The translations under genes were made by a program, and so were the position numbers. This document shows positions 7,658-14,713 of a stretch of 15,488 bases of DNA, one piece after another (the stretch's first letter is position 1; every line of letters begins with the position of its first letter). The notes below the pieces were generated by a model. That model saw only the letters and a list, made by a program, of their open reading frames with translations, was not told where the DNA came from and made no database searches. Source of the DNA: an uncultured Bacteroidales bacterium. GTDB taxonomy: Bacteria; Bacteroidota; Bacteroidia; Bacteroidales; P3. Where the stretch lies: positions 1 to 15,488 of the forward strand of contig CALGGY010000163.1 of the NCBI GenBank assembly GCA_937915785.1. Direction: 5' to 3'.

Positions 7658-8131
7658 TTAGTTGCTTACTTTGGTCCACGTGTCGTCGATGCCGAACATG
7701 GGCACGCTTTTGTAGTAGCGCACTTTCAGTGTGGTGGGCGAGCTGAAGCCCTTTATTTTTATCTTGAACCACTTGCCCATGTTGGGATTGTAGAGGTCGC
7801 CGCCGGTCCACTGGTTGTCGGAGGCGTCGTAGGAGAGGTTTTTCATCACCAGCATGTTTTCGGCGGTGCGGTTGCGAAGTGCCGGGTCGGGGTTTTTCAG
7901 GTCGCGGCGTGGGGTGCCGTCGGGGTTGTTGGGGCTTTTCACCCACACTACCTTGGCGCTGTAGGTGCCGTTGGATATGCGATAAATCTGCACTTTCGAC
8001 TCGTCGCCGGTGTCGGGAGTTTTCATCAGGTAGATGCCCACAATGGCATCGGCTTTGCTCTGCGCTTTGAGCGGAAAGGCCGACAGCAAGGCGAGGCAGC
8101 AGACTATCAGTGTGGCAATTTTTTTCATCAT
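7658..8131 (-). CDS. secreted DUF2147 family protein
   Basis: The 157-aa product starts with a Sec signal peptide (MMKKIATLIVCCLALLSAF, cleavage after LKAQ). The mature part is a DUF2147 domain: DAIVGIYLMK, then VQIYRISNGTYSAKVVWVKS, PNNPDGTPRRDLKNPDPALR, WTGGDLYNPNMGKWFKIK and the closing DTWTKV. These correspond to the family's D-x-I-x-G-x-W, NP-D-L-R, W-x-G-G-x-I-Y-x-P and TW-x-R blocks. Members are exported beta-rich proteins of unknown biochemical role. The frame is open upstream to 8335 but overlaps the preceding gene, so the ATG at 8131 is used (a second ATG follows at once). It sits 20 bp after the upstream gene and 21 bp before the ABC exporter, inside one operon. Confidence 0.9.
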   Translation of the reverse strand: MMKKIATLIVCCLALLSAFPLKAQSKADAIVGIYLMKTPDTGDESKVQIYRISNGTYSAKVVWVKSPNNPDGTPRRDLKNPDPALRNRTAENMLVMKNLSYDASDNQWTGGDLYNPNMGKWFKIKIKGFSSPTTLKVRYYKSVPMFGIDDTWTKVSN

Positions 8132-8151
8132 TGCGTTGATTTGTGGGATGG

Positions 8152-8682
8152 TCAGAAATTCTTTTGCAGCTCCTGTTTCAGGAATTCGAGGGCTGTGTCG
8201 AGGGGGTTCTGCTTGGCAGAGTTCTGAAATACGGCTCCGGCCAAACTCAGCGGGTCGGCGCCTTCGGGCAGGCTCACCGCCGCCGAATTGATGAGGTTTA
8301 TCATCTCCTCTTTGGCCTCCTTGATAAGGCTCCATGCTTCGGTGGACACGTACACCTGCTGAGAGAGGTTGTGCTCAAATTCGTCGCGGACGTTTTTGGT
8401 CATCACGCCTTGCAGTAATTTGATGTCCATGCCTGGCTGATAACACCTGAGTATCAAACTGCTGGGCGAGATGCGTTCTAAAAACAGGGCCAGACGCTCG
8501 TAGGCCTGCAGGCGTATTGGATTCACCACTTTCAGGATTTCCGACTCCTGAATTTTTTTCAGCTCCAGAAGGGATTTTTTCTGTTCGTTTTCTACAAACT
8601 TGCTGATAATGAGGTATGCCACCACGCCAACAATGGCTGCGGACAGTACCGATGCAAGGATTGCGATTAAAGCTGTCGTCAT
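8152..8682 (-). CDS. conserved Bacteroidota protein with N-terminal membrane anchor
   Basis: The 176-aa product has one N-terminal membrane helix (about residues 4-27, ALIAILASVLSAAIVGVVAY) and then a charged helical stretch with FVENEQKKSLLELKK. The soluble domain contains RLQAYERLALFLERISPSS and VRDEFEHNLSQQVYVS followed by KEAKEEMINLINSAA. I recognise this pattern as a family widespread in Bacteroidota, possibly the one labelled DUF7935, but I am not certain of the number. Function is unknown. It lies 35 bp after the glycosyltransferase and 20 bp before the DUF2147 gene on the same strand, so it is part of the five-gene operon. Confidence 0.8.
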   Translation of the reverse strand: MTTALIAILASVLSAAIVGVVAYLIISKFVENEQKKSLLELKKIQESEILKVVNPIRLQAYERLALFLERISPSSLILRCYQPGMDIKLLQGVMTKNVRDEFEHNLSQQVYVSTEAWSLIKEAKEEMINLINSAAVSLPEGADPLSLAGAVFQNSAKQNPLDTALEFLKQELQKNF

Positions 8683-8717
8683 AATGCGTTGTATTTTAGT
8701 TTTTTATCTGTTAACAG

Positions 8718-9902
8718 TTATTTGTTTTCGAATAATGCTTTGGCTACGATGCTCCAAAAAGAATCTTTTGTAAAATACTGTGATACAATAGCGTATGCTT
8801 TTTCGGCGATTTCACGGTTGAGTGTCGGGTTGGTGATGGCCTGCACAATGAGGTGGGCAAACTGCCGGAAGTTTTTGGCCACCAGCACTTCCGAGCCGTC
8901 TTTAAAAAGGGTTTTGTACCCCCTCAGGCCGCAAGGAGTGGACACGCATAGGCGTTTCATTTGCATCGACTCGATGGTTTTGATGCTTGTGCCTGCGCCC
9001 GAATAGAGTGGCACTACCGTGGCTCGGCAGTTGCGGTACTCATGGCTCAGGTCGTCCACAAAACCGAGCACTGAAACTCCGCCGTACGACTCCCACCAGC
9101 TCCGGATATTGTTTTCGACATCCTGATTGACAATATTGCCAACGATATGCAGCTCGGCATCGGGCACTGCTTTACGCACCAGCGGCCACACATTGTCGAG
9201 AAAAGTGCAAATTCCTTGGTAGTTGGGCTGGTAATCGATTTTCCCGACAAAGAGCACTCGGGGCGTTGTGTTGGCGAAATCAGCAAAATCGCAGGGTATT
9301 TCGTAGAAAGGCACATTGGGCAACAGAATGCCGCGTTTGCAGTGCGGTGTGTTGGGATTGGCGTAGAACGTGGTTTTCAGTTTCTGTGAAACGATGCGCA
9401 CTCCCGTGTTTGCGAACAGCGATATGCAGCTGAAATACAGCCTGTTGAACCCGCGTGTAGTCTTCCAAAAGTTGCGTATCACGTTCTGCGGGTGATCGTC
9501 GATGTCCATTACCAGCCGGTCGGCATATTTCATCAGGCCGAGGCGAATGGCGTCGGGCAGGTAGCGAACCACAATGTAGTCGTAGTGTTTTTTTGCCACA
9601 AAGTCATCGACAATCCGCTCAAGGTCTTTCTGCACAGGGAAAACGCGCTGCAGGTCCCACGGTTTGGCAATGGAATGCTGTTTCTGGCTCCGCGTAAGCC
9701 CGGTAAACATTTGCGAAAGGGCGTGGTTTTCGGCATACAGCACATTAACCCCGTTGATATTGGAGTGCATTTTGCGGAAAGCGACAAAATCCACTTCGCC
9801 AACCTGCAGGCAGGCACGCAAAATCAGGTTGCTGCGCTGATCTCCACCCGATTTTGGCTCAAAAGGGTTGTAACAAGTTGATATGAACAATATCTGTTTC
9901 AT
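8718..9902 (-). CDS. GT4-family glycosyltransferase
   Basis: The 394-aa product has the two-domain layout of GT-B retaining glycosyltransferases of family GT4. The N-terminal half opens MKQILFISTCYNPFEPKSGG, an acceptor-side loop. The C-terminal half has VLFVGKIDYQPNYQGICTFL, DAELHIVGNIV, VSVLGFVDDL and VVPLYSGAGTSIKTIESM, where the glutamate of TIESM fits the nucleotide-sugar binding site. A GTG two codons upstream (9908) is in frame, but the ATG at 9902 places the start directly at the family's KILFIS-type strand. It follows the small lipoprotein by 31 bp. Donor and acceptor sugars cannot be told; surface polysaccharide or glycan assembly is the usual setting, although no polysaccharide cluster surrounds it. 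Confidence 0.9.
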   Translation of the reverse strand: MKQILFISTCYNPFEPKSGGDQRSNLILRACLQVGEVDFVAFRKMHSNINGVNVLYAENHALSQMFTGLTRSQKQHSIAKPWDLQRVFPVQKDLERIVDDFVAKKHYDYIVVRYLPDAIRLGLMKYADRLVMDIDDHPQNVIRNFWKTTRGFNRLYFSCISLFANTGVRIVSQKLKTTFYANPNTPHCKRGILLPNVPFYEIPCDFADFANTTPRVLFVGKIDYQPNYQGICTFLDNVWPLVRKAVPDAELHIVGNIVNQDVENNIRSWWESYGGVSVLGFVDDLSHEYRNCRATVVPLYSGAGTSIKTIESMQMKRLCVSTPCGLRGYKTLFKDGSEVLVAKNFRQFAHLIVQAITNPTLNREIAEKAYAIVSQYFTKDSFWSIVAKALFENK

Positions 9903-9933
9903 CCACACAATGGATTATTTTTTTTTGATATTG

Positions 9934-10170
9934 TTATTGTTTTTCGTTTTTGCTGTTTTCAAACATGGCGTGTATCTGTTCTTCCGGCACATCTATGTAG
10001 GATATCGAGTCCTGCTGTGCGCCCATTGAGTCTAACTCTCGCAGCATGGCTTCGAATTCTTCGTCACCAGGGTCGGATTCGGTTGCAGGCTGTTCGGTTG
10101 TGGAATTGCTGCCGCAACCAACGGCAATTGCAAGCGCGAAACTTGTCAAAATAAGGGGTGCTCTTTGCAT
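9934..10170 (-). CDS. small acidic lipoprotein
   Basis: The 78-aa product has a lipoprotein signal with lipobox AVGC (MQRAPLILTSFALAIAVGC), so the mature protein is lipidated at C19. The remaining 59 residues are short and very acidic (ESDPGDEEFEAMLRELDSM) with no cysteine or recognisable domain. It is the first gene after the promoter at 10248-10278 and precedes the glycosyltransferase by 31 bp. Function unknown. Confidence 0.75.
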   Translation of the reverse strand: MQRAPLILTSFALAIAVGCGSNSTTEQPATESDPGDEEFEAMLRELDSMGAQQDSISYIDVPEEQIHAMFENSKNEKQ

Positions 10171-10247
10171 ATTATTCTAATTCTATATTAGTTAACAATC
10201 ACACCAAAGTTGCTGACATGACTTTGGAAAGTGTTGTTTTCGGTTTG

Positions 10248-10278
10248 CAAAGGTATGATTTTTTTATGATTTTCCCAA
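10248..10278 (-). promoter_or_regulatory. Bacteroidota promoter of the five-gene operon
   Basis: On the minus strand TACCTTTG (10255-10248) matches the -7 consensus TAnnTTTG, with TTGG (10278-10275) as -33 box and a 19-nt spacer. It lies about 78 bp before the lipoprotein start. No other comparable promoter is seen before 5963, so it probably drives the genes at 10170, 9902, 8682, 8131 and 7636. Confidence 0.8.
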
Positions 10279-10290
10279 GTTTTTTTCATG

Positions 10291-10318
10291 AAAAAAGTGC
10301 TCCATAAGGAAAGAGCAC
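10291..10318 (-). terminator. intrinsic terminator-like hairpin on the minus strand
   Basis: Read on the minus strand, GTGCTC pairs with GAGCAC across a 10-nt loop and is followed directly by six T residues, the usual form of a Rho-independent terminator. It lies upstream of the operon promoter. The nearest minus-strand gene upstream is the broken membrane protein at 11187-11393, beyond the antiporter relic, so what it terminates is unclear. It could insulate the promoter from read-through. Confidence 0.5.
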
Positions 10319-10385
10319 AGAGACCGACGGACATAATCATCCCAATAAAAACGCCCGAAATACGTTATTACAAAAAAGCAGAATA

Positions 10386-11161
10386 ATGAACATCGAGCTT
10401 TTTTTGCTTGTAATATCGATATTGTTTTTTGCCAGCATTTTTGTGAGCAAAATGAGCAGCCGTTTGGGAGTGCCAGTGCTGCTACTGTTTTTGGGCGTTG
10501 GCATGCTGTTTGGCATCGACGGTTGGGCCTGCATTTCGAGAATTTCCGCATGGCGCAGATGATAAGCACCGTGGCCTTGTGCATTATACTGTTTTCGGGA
10601 GGTATCTACACCAAAATAACGGACATACGGCCTGTGCTTGGCAGAGGCATAACGCTGGCCACCCTTGGAGTGCTGCTGATGACCGTCTTTACGGGCGTGG
10701 CCGTCTGGCTTATTGCCGACAAAACGCCTACGGGCGAGCGCGTTCCAAGCATCGGCATAGTGTCGGCGCTGCTGCTGGCGGCCACCATGTCGTCCACCGA
10801 CTCGGCGTCGGTTTTCTCCATACTGCGGTCGAAAGGGCTGAACTTGAAGCACAGTCTGAAACCCACCATCGAGCTGGAGAGCGGCAGCAACGACCCCATG
10901 GCATACGTGCTCACCCTAACACATATCGGCATAGTGCTGAATCATGCCGGGACAAATATCTTTTTGGCCTTGCTCACCGTGCTGATGCAATTGGTTGTGG
11001 GCGACAACATAGACGACATAAAGCGCACCGCGTCGCAACTGGAACTGCAACAGGCCAAGGCCGAAGAGCCGAAGATGATAACAAAAGTTATTGCCGACAA
11101 AATAGGTCAGCAGATACAGCAAGGCGATGAGATTAAAACGCGCCGCAAAAAGAAAAAATAA
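10386..11161 (+). pseudogene. CvrA/NhaP2-type K+/H+ (cation/proton) antiporter, frameshifted and truncated
   Basis: Intact relatives are 13-TM inner-membrane antiporters of the CPA1 family, roughly 500-580 aa. From the ATG at 10386 the frame reads FVSKMSSRLGVPVLLLFLGV, then GMLFGIDG. After that the frame slips, and homology resumes at 10523 in another frame as LGLHFENF. Adding one T in GGTTGGG (10521-10527) restores GIDGLGLHF, so one base has been lost. The second part has typical family blocks (IILFSGGIYTK, LATLGVLLMTV, SSTDSASVFSILRSKGLN, IELESGSNDPMAYVLTL). After MQLVVG the expected remaining helices are missing; a lysine/glutamine-rich 50-residue tail of unknown origin ends in RRKKKK. The shift plus the lost C-terminal half make a working antiporter unlikely. 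It is the only plus-strand gene between 1408 and the window end. Confidence 0.8.
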
Positions 11162-11186
11162 AACACTCCACCGCTTTCATGCCCTG

Positions 11187-11393
11187 CTACGGCACACGCC
11201 CCACATTGTCCTTGCGGCAGTAGATAAGCACCAACGGCACCTCCAACAACGAGGGGGCAATAAGAAACGATGCCACCGTCCATACCAGCATGGAGTGGCC
11301 GCACCTACGTGCCAGCCAGTCATTAAACAACGCTACAGCTATCCCGAACCACAACAGTCAGAATAACAATAAGATACGTTGGCTTAGTGCATA
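11187..11393 (-). pseudogene. remnant of a small membrane protein
   Basis: On the minus strand this frame reads YALSQRILLLF, an in-frame TGA (11360-11358), then LLWFGIAVALFNDWLARRC, then MLVWTVASFLIAPSLLEV and VPLVLIYCRKDNVGRVP before its stop. Two clear hydrophobic helices separated by charged turns look like genuine protein sequence. The TGA sits in a run where Trp (TGG) would fit, and there is no start codon in frame upstream, only a T8 run next to an out-of-frame ATG. A 54-aa product could still begin at the TTG at 11354. It lies just after the lipoprotein gene ending at 11409. Family not recognised. Confidence 0.4.
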
Positions 11394-11408
11394 AAAAAAA
11401 GGGTTATG

Positions 11409-12362
11409 CTATAATTCGGTCAGCGGTTTTGCCGGCCAGCCGTAGTCCTGATAGAAACGCACCGGCAGGCCATGCTGTTTTACGTAATATGCCAGCTGCT
11501 GGGTACGCACGGCCACGCGCATATCGGCATTGGACTGGCAGTTTTGGAATTGGTCGAAATACTGTCCGAAAATACGCTTGGCACTGGCCACATTGCCCGC
11601 CCCATCTACAGTTTGGTCGAAATTAAGCACCTCGAAACGTCCGTTTTTCTGCAGCAGGGTGAAACATCCCGCATGGTTGCCGCCCGAAACGGTTTTCAGG
11701 GTGTCGCCTGAAAGGTTGTACCAAAACACCCGGAAATCACCCCACACGCGGCAGGTATCGGCATCGAGAGCGTCGGAATGGACGATGGTTAGCTGCGGCA
11801 CGCACAGTTCGCCCTGCAGGTAGTTGGAGCCGATGACGGACACCAAGTATAGGCCTACGGCGTTGCGCATGGCCTGCTCCTTGTGGCTGATGGCAATATG
11901 ACGTTGGCAGTCGGCCTTGTGCCCGTCAAAATCGGATATAAGCCACTGTCCGTCAACTTTTTCCATGAACAGCTGATGTTCTTCGACATCGGTATTGGGG
12001 TCGAAAGATCCATCCTCCCACACTTGGCGCACACGGATGGTGGCCACGGCATGGGTGCCGTCGGTCTGTTTCACGCCAAGAACCTCATAATCGGCCATAG
12101 AGCCGCCGTTGCCGGTGACGAAATAGTAGAGCCACTCGTGGTCCATAGCCTCGAACTCGGGCAGGTGGTTGAACATGGTGTCGAGCACGGCGTAGAAATC
12201 GGCAGTAAGGAAATTGCGCGACTGGGGGTTGAGCTGGTGGTCGGGGATGTATTGACAAAGCTCGGCGGCGCGCCGGCGCAGCTGCTCCTCGGTGTTGGTG
12301 CAGCCCACAAACGCCAGAGCTACAAGGAACATCAAAAGTGTCTTTTTTATTTTATAAATCAC
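11409..12362 (-). CDS. lipoprotein, probably DUF3828/NTF2-like
   Basis: The 317-aa product has a basic start (MIYKIKKT), a hydrophobic core and the lipobox AFVGC, so the mature protein is lipidated at C21. The first domain contains SRNFLTADFYAVLDTMF, a variable loop and EDGSFDPNTDVEEHQLFMEK followed by DGQWLISDFDG. The last block is the usual end of an NTF2-like or DUF3828 fold, which has the S-x-F-x-T-x-x-F motif near its start. The second half (residues ~165-300) ends in a related pattern (GRFEVLNFDQTVDG), so the protein may hold two such domains. The first possible start is a GTG at 12362; the ATG at codon 11 would leave too short a signal peptide. It follows the 6-TM protein by 59 bp. Role unknown; family assignment is from memory of motifs. 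Confidence 0.75.
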   Translation of the reverse strand: MIYKIKKTLLMFLVALAFVGCTNTEEQLRRRAAELCQYIPDHQLNPQSRNFLTADFYAVLDTMFNHLPEFEAMDHEWLYYFVTGNGGSMADYEVLGVKQTDGTHAVATIRVRQVWEDGSFDPNTDVEEHQLFMEKVDGQWLISDFDGHKADCQRHIAISHKEQAMRNAVGLYLVSVIGSNYLQGELCVPQLTIVHSDALDADTCRVWGDFRVFWYNLSGDTLKTVSGGNHAGCFTLLQKNGRFEVLNFDQTVDGAGNVASAKRIFGQYFDQFQNCQSNADMRVAVRTQQLAYYVKQHGLPVRFYQDYGWPAKPLTEL

Positions 12363-12421
12363 TGTGTTTTACGGTATTATATTTCACTGGTTGGGTCATT
12401 ACTCCATTCCATTATTGGAGA

Positions 12422-13006
12422 TTAGTGGAACTCGGCATTTTCGGGAGTGGAAGAATTGTCCGTCTCGGTAACGAAACAGGCCACCAAACCATAGGTGATG
12501 GCTGGGCGAATCCAGATTTCGGTAAGCATATAGTCGGTATATTGGTTGGAGGATTCGAGATAGATGTCGATGTTGTAGAGGAGTGCAATAACCATATCTG
12601 CGATGAAAATGAGCCACAGGTTGAATCTGGAGTACGTTTTCCATTGCTTGCGGGCGTAGAAAAAAGTGAGCATCAACGTCAGCATCACCGACAAGGTAAG
12701 AGTGGCAAGATGGATGGGATAATAGGCCAAAGGCGGCGGGAAAAGGATGTCGCGCAACAGCACCGAAACGCCCACGCACAAAGAGCACCAGTAGTTGAAC
12801 CGCTGGGTGCAAAGCCGGTTGAAGAAATACATCCACATCATGACCAGACAGGCGATGTAGAATATGTTGAGCACCAGATCGGGCCACGACTCGCGGAGGC
12901 CGAAATGTGCCACTCCGTAGAGCATCACTCCCACCGAAACCATGGCCGACATGGCAGTAACGGCAATGTCGAAAATCTGTCGTTTTTTCTTAAATCGTGT
13001 GTTCAT
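12422..13006 (-). CDS. six-helix integral membrane protein, uncharacterised
   Basis: The 194-aa product begins with a basic cytoplasmic start (MNTRFKKKRQ) and has about six hydrophobic segments: FDIAVTAMSAMVSVGVMLY, LVLNIFYIACLVMMWMYFF, YWCSLCVGVSVLLRDIL, LATLTLSVMLTLMLTFFY, FNLWLIFIADMVIALLY and IRPAITYGLVACFVTE. The C-terminus is short and polar. Polar residues inside the helices (RD, YNID) hint at a functional rather than purely structural membrane protein, but I do not recognise a family. The ATG at 13006 is clear. It lies 50 bp after mutT and 59 bp before the lipoprotein gene on the same strand, so it may be in one transcript with both. Confidence 0.75.
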   Translation of the reverse strand: MNTRFKKKRQIFDIAVTAMSAMVSVGVMLYGVAHFGLRESWPDLVLNIFYIACLVMMWMYFFNRLCTQRFNYWCSLCVGVSVLLRDILFPPPLAYYPIHLATLTLSVMLTLMLTFFYARKQWKTYSRFNLWLIFIADMVIALLYNIDIYLESSNQYTDYMLTEIWIRPAITYGLVACFVTETDNSSTPENAEFH

Positions 13007-13056
13007 CTGCTCGTTTTGAATAATAAACGTAATTTATCTTTTTGTATCTCGTAGCA

Positions 13057-13446
13057 TCAAAGGTGTTTGGCGATGGCCTGCACCACTTCTATGTCGGCTG
13101 GGAGCCAGTTGAGCTGGCCAAGTTGGTTCGGTGCCAGCCAGTGTGCGGCGGTGTGCTCGGAAAGGGTTAGCGTGCCTCGCTGCACGTGGCACAGGTAGCA
13201 GTGCATGGTGAGGTGGAATGTCGGGTAGTCGTATTCCACTGTGGTAAGGGGTTTTTCCACGCCGATTTCAGCCGACAGCTCCTCGCGAATTTCACGTTGC
13301 AGGGCCTCTTCGGGCGTTTCGCCGGGTTCTATCTTGCCGCCGGGGAACTCCCACTGTCCGGCAAAGTCGCCATGGCCGCGCTGGGTGGCGAAAAATTGTC
13401 CTTGACCGTTGTGAATAACGGCCGCCACTGCTTCTATCTGTTTCAT
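13057..13446 (-). CDS. mutT: MutT-type Nudix hydrolase (8-oxo-dGTP diphosphatase-like)
   Basis: The 129-aa product is close to the length of E. coli MutT and opens with MKQIEAVAAVI. The Nudix box is complete at about residues 37-59 (GKIEPGETPEEALQREIREE followed by LSAEIG), including the Mg2+-binding REIREE. The preceding RGHGDFAGQWEFPGG and the later LTMHCYLC and HWLAPNQL are typical of the MutT/NUDT1 branch, which hydrolyses 8-oxo-dGTP to the monophosphate and prevents A:T to C:G transversions. The ATG at 13446 overlaps the stop of the Nim-like gene (ATGA), so translation is coupled; an ATG at 13452 is also possible. Pairing with a flavin redox protein fits an oxidative-stress theme, but that is inference. 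Confidence 0.92.
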   Translation of the reverse strand: MKQIEAVAAVIHNGQGQFFATQRGHGDFAGQWEFPGGKIEPGETPEEALQREIREELSAEIGVEKPLTTVEYDYPTFHLTMHCYLCHVQRGTLTLSEHTAAHWLAPNQLGQLNWLPADIEVVQAIAKHL

Positions 13447-13952
13447 AGACATATGGGGCAAGAAATATTATTTTTCACGCTCATTTTTCTGGTGATATGC
13501 TCTATATGGAGCTCCAGAACGATGGCACGATGGGCGTTGCGCGCCATGTCGGACTGCATGTCGTAGTAGTGAGGGAAATATTTGCGTCTCAGCGTCCGAA
13601 GCAAGGTGTCGGTACGGGAGGTGTCGCGCACCTTGCGTATCCTGCCAAAGCACACCACGCTTTGGAAATGGTACCACCAGCGGTCGGACTCCCTGACACC
13701 TTGGCTTAGCACGCAGAACGACACCTTGTCGCACTGGCGAGTGGCATCCGGTTTGTGACCCTCTTTGGCACAATGGGAATAGATATGTCCGTCGTGGTAT
13801 AGGGAATTGATGGGTACGGTGTGGGGATAGCCGCCGTGTCCTATCACAGCCAGCACTCCGCGCGGGGCCGTCTGCAACAAGTCGAGGCACTCTTGGTCGG
13901 ACATCTGCTGTTTGAAACGCCGCATAGCTGGAAATTGTGAAGTTATTTGCAT
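13443..13952 (-). CDS. Nim-like FMN-binding protein (pyridoxamine 5'-phosphate oxidase fold)
   Basis: The 169-aa product is a split-barrel flavoprotein of the NimA group. It has MRRFKQQMSDQECLDLL, RGVLAVIGHGGYPHTVPINS and the strongly conserved HCAKEGHKPDA and CDKVSFCVL blocks, then FQSVVCFGRIR. Nim proteins bind FMN, and NimA-E in Bacteroides reduce 5-nitroimidazoles to harmless amines; many chromosomal relatives have no proven drug role. The ATG at 13952 is used; the ATG at 13925 would give the more standard MRRFKQQ start. Its stop overlaps the mutT start by 4 bp. A -7 box lies at 13994-14001, and an IS30-family relic pointing the same way ends 384 bp upstream. Confidence 0.88.
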   Translation of the reverse strand: MQITSQFPAMRRFKQQMSDQECLDLLQTAPRGVLAVIGHGGYPHTVPINSLYHDGHIYSHCAKEGHKPDATRQCDKVSFCVLSQGVRESDRWWYHFQSVVCFGRIRKVRDTSRTDTLLRTLRRKYFPHYYDMQSDMARNAHRAIVLELHIEHITRKMSVKNNISCPICL

Positions 13953-13993
13953 AATATTTTGACGTTGGTTTTGGAGTAGGCAATTTGCCGGTG

Positions 13994-14001
13994 CAAAAAT
14001 A
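13994..14001 (-). promoter_or_regulatory. probable -7 box of the nim-like/mutT operon
   Basis: TATTTTTG on the minus strand fits the Bacteroidota -7 consensus TAnnTTTG, about 42 nt before the start codon. I see no good -33 box at the usual 19-21 nt spacing. Confidence 0.55.
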
Positions 14002-14124
14002 CGAAAAAATTATTGGTCTCCGATAAAAATATTGCAAATGTGCCAGTTTCTTAGATTTGATGCACCATGACGGTTGGCAGTTGCATCATAGCGGCTTCTG
14101 AATTTGCTCCAAAAATCCACCTAA

Positions 14125-14140
14125 CCCCATTTGAAAGGGG
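14125..14140. repeat. C4/G4 hairpin, REP-like intergenic palindrome
   Basis: CCCC-ATTTGAAA-GGGG forms a G+C stem with an 8-nt loop and is followed at 14175-14180 by a G6 run. Similar C-run/G-run palindromes occur as dispersed intergenic repeats in several bacterial groups. Only one copy is visible here. Confidence 0.35.
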
Positions 14141-14330
14141 GAACTATGCGGCTTCTATTTTCAGATGGTGCCAGGGGGGTGACAAAAGTTTCTGACGTAC
14201 CGAATTGAAACCGGAAAAACCGCCAAAAATCACTGTTTATGTGCGAAAAGTGTGAGAAAAAACACATTTTTATGAGGCTGAATTCAAGTTATTAATGCAA
14301 CACTATGATTATTTTCAAAATTTGGTTTTG

Positions 14331-14338
14331 CAAAGTTA
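14331..14338 (-). promoter_or_regulatory. TAACTTTG -7-like box at the end of the IS30 relic
   Basis: On the minus strand TAACTTTG followed by C fits the -7 consensus and points towards the nim-like gene 379 bp away. Its TA overlaps the transposase stop codon. No clear -33 box is present at the standard spacing, so activity is uncertain. Confidence 0.35.
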
Positions 14339-14536
14339 CGAAAAAAAATATTCAATAGGAGTCAAAAATCCCAAAATTTTTCTCTGTCTGTTGTTTAACT
14401 TGCTCTGAATTGGCTCGATATGGTTGTTCTCCAAGGTTTCAAAAGTTGTTCACTTGGGCAGGTATTGCCTGATTAGCCCGTTATTATCCTCTGTTGTGCC
14501 GCATAATTGCATGTTTTTGTGCAGTTTGAGCTTACT
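14336..14536 (-). mobile_element. IS30-family transposase C-terminal remnant
   Basis: On the minus strand one frame reads NGLIRQYLPK, an in-frame TGA (14452-14450), then TTFETLENNHIEPIQSK, LNNRQRKILGFLTPIEYFF and a stop at 14338-14336. These are the IS30/IS4351-type transposase end blocks: NENTNGLIRQYFPKGT with its catalytic Glu region just before it, then LNNRPRKxLGYxTPxEVF. The Gly codon expected after PK has become TGA. Upstream of about 14536 the frame is lost, so the catalytic core is missing. An A+T-rich stretch after the stop (about 14274-14301) may hold the terminal inverted repeat, but I cannot confirm it. The element is dead. Confidence 0.75.
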
Positions 14537-14582
14537 TTATCTGCTATTGGTACTTGTGAAATCCGCAAATCTGTTGGTAGCA

Positions 14583-14604
14583 TTTTTTTTTTTTTTGGGG
14601 GGGG
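14583..14604 (+). repeat. T14G8 homopolymer tract
   Basis: Fourteen T residues are followed directly by eight G residues. Such tracts slip readily during replication and are also error-prone in sequencing. It lies between the two transposase-like relics and interrupts the readable minus-strand frame. Confidence 0.95.
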
Positions 14605-14713
14605 AGATAATCTATTGTTGATTATCGTTTTACATTTGTGTAAATTCATTCCGGGACGCATCGCTTTTTCGTATCGGCTGAGGTTGTATGCGATGTTTGT
14701 CAGGATGTTGAAA

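Noticed and set aside
6920..8227. 435-aa plus-strand open frame
   Set aside because: It lies antisense to the ABC exporter and DUF2147 genes and is rich in His, Val and Gly, as expected for a shadow frame in G+C-rich coding DNA; no motifs.
8132..8335. N-terminal extension of the DUF2147 protein
   Set aside because: It is out-of-frame sequence of the upstream gene; a clean signal peptide begins at 8131.
10264..10852. Minus-strand frames opposite the antiporter
   Set aside because: No family motifs, and composition is of the antisense type; the plus-strand antiporter blocks are unmistakable.
13468..14037. 189-aa minus-strand frame over the Nim-like gene
   Set aside because: It is a +1 shadow of the Nim-like frame, rich in Arg and Pro, without the conserved flavoprotein blocks.
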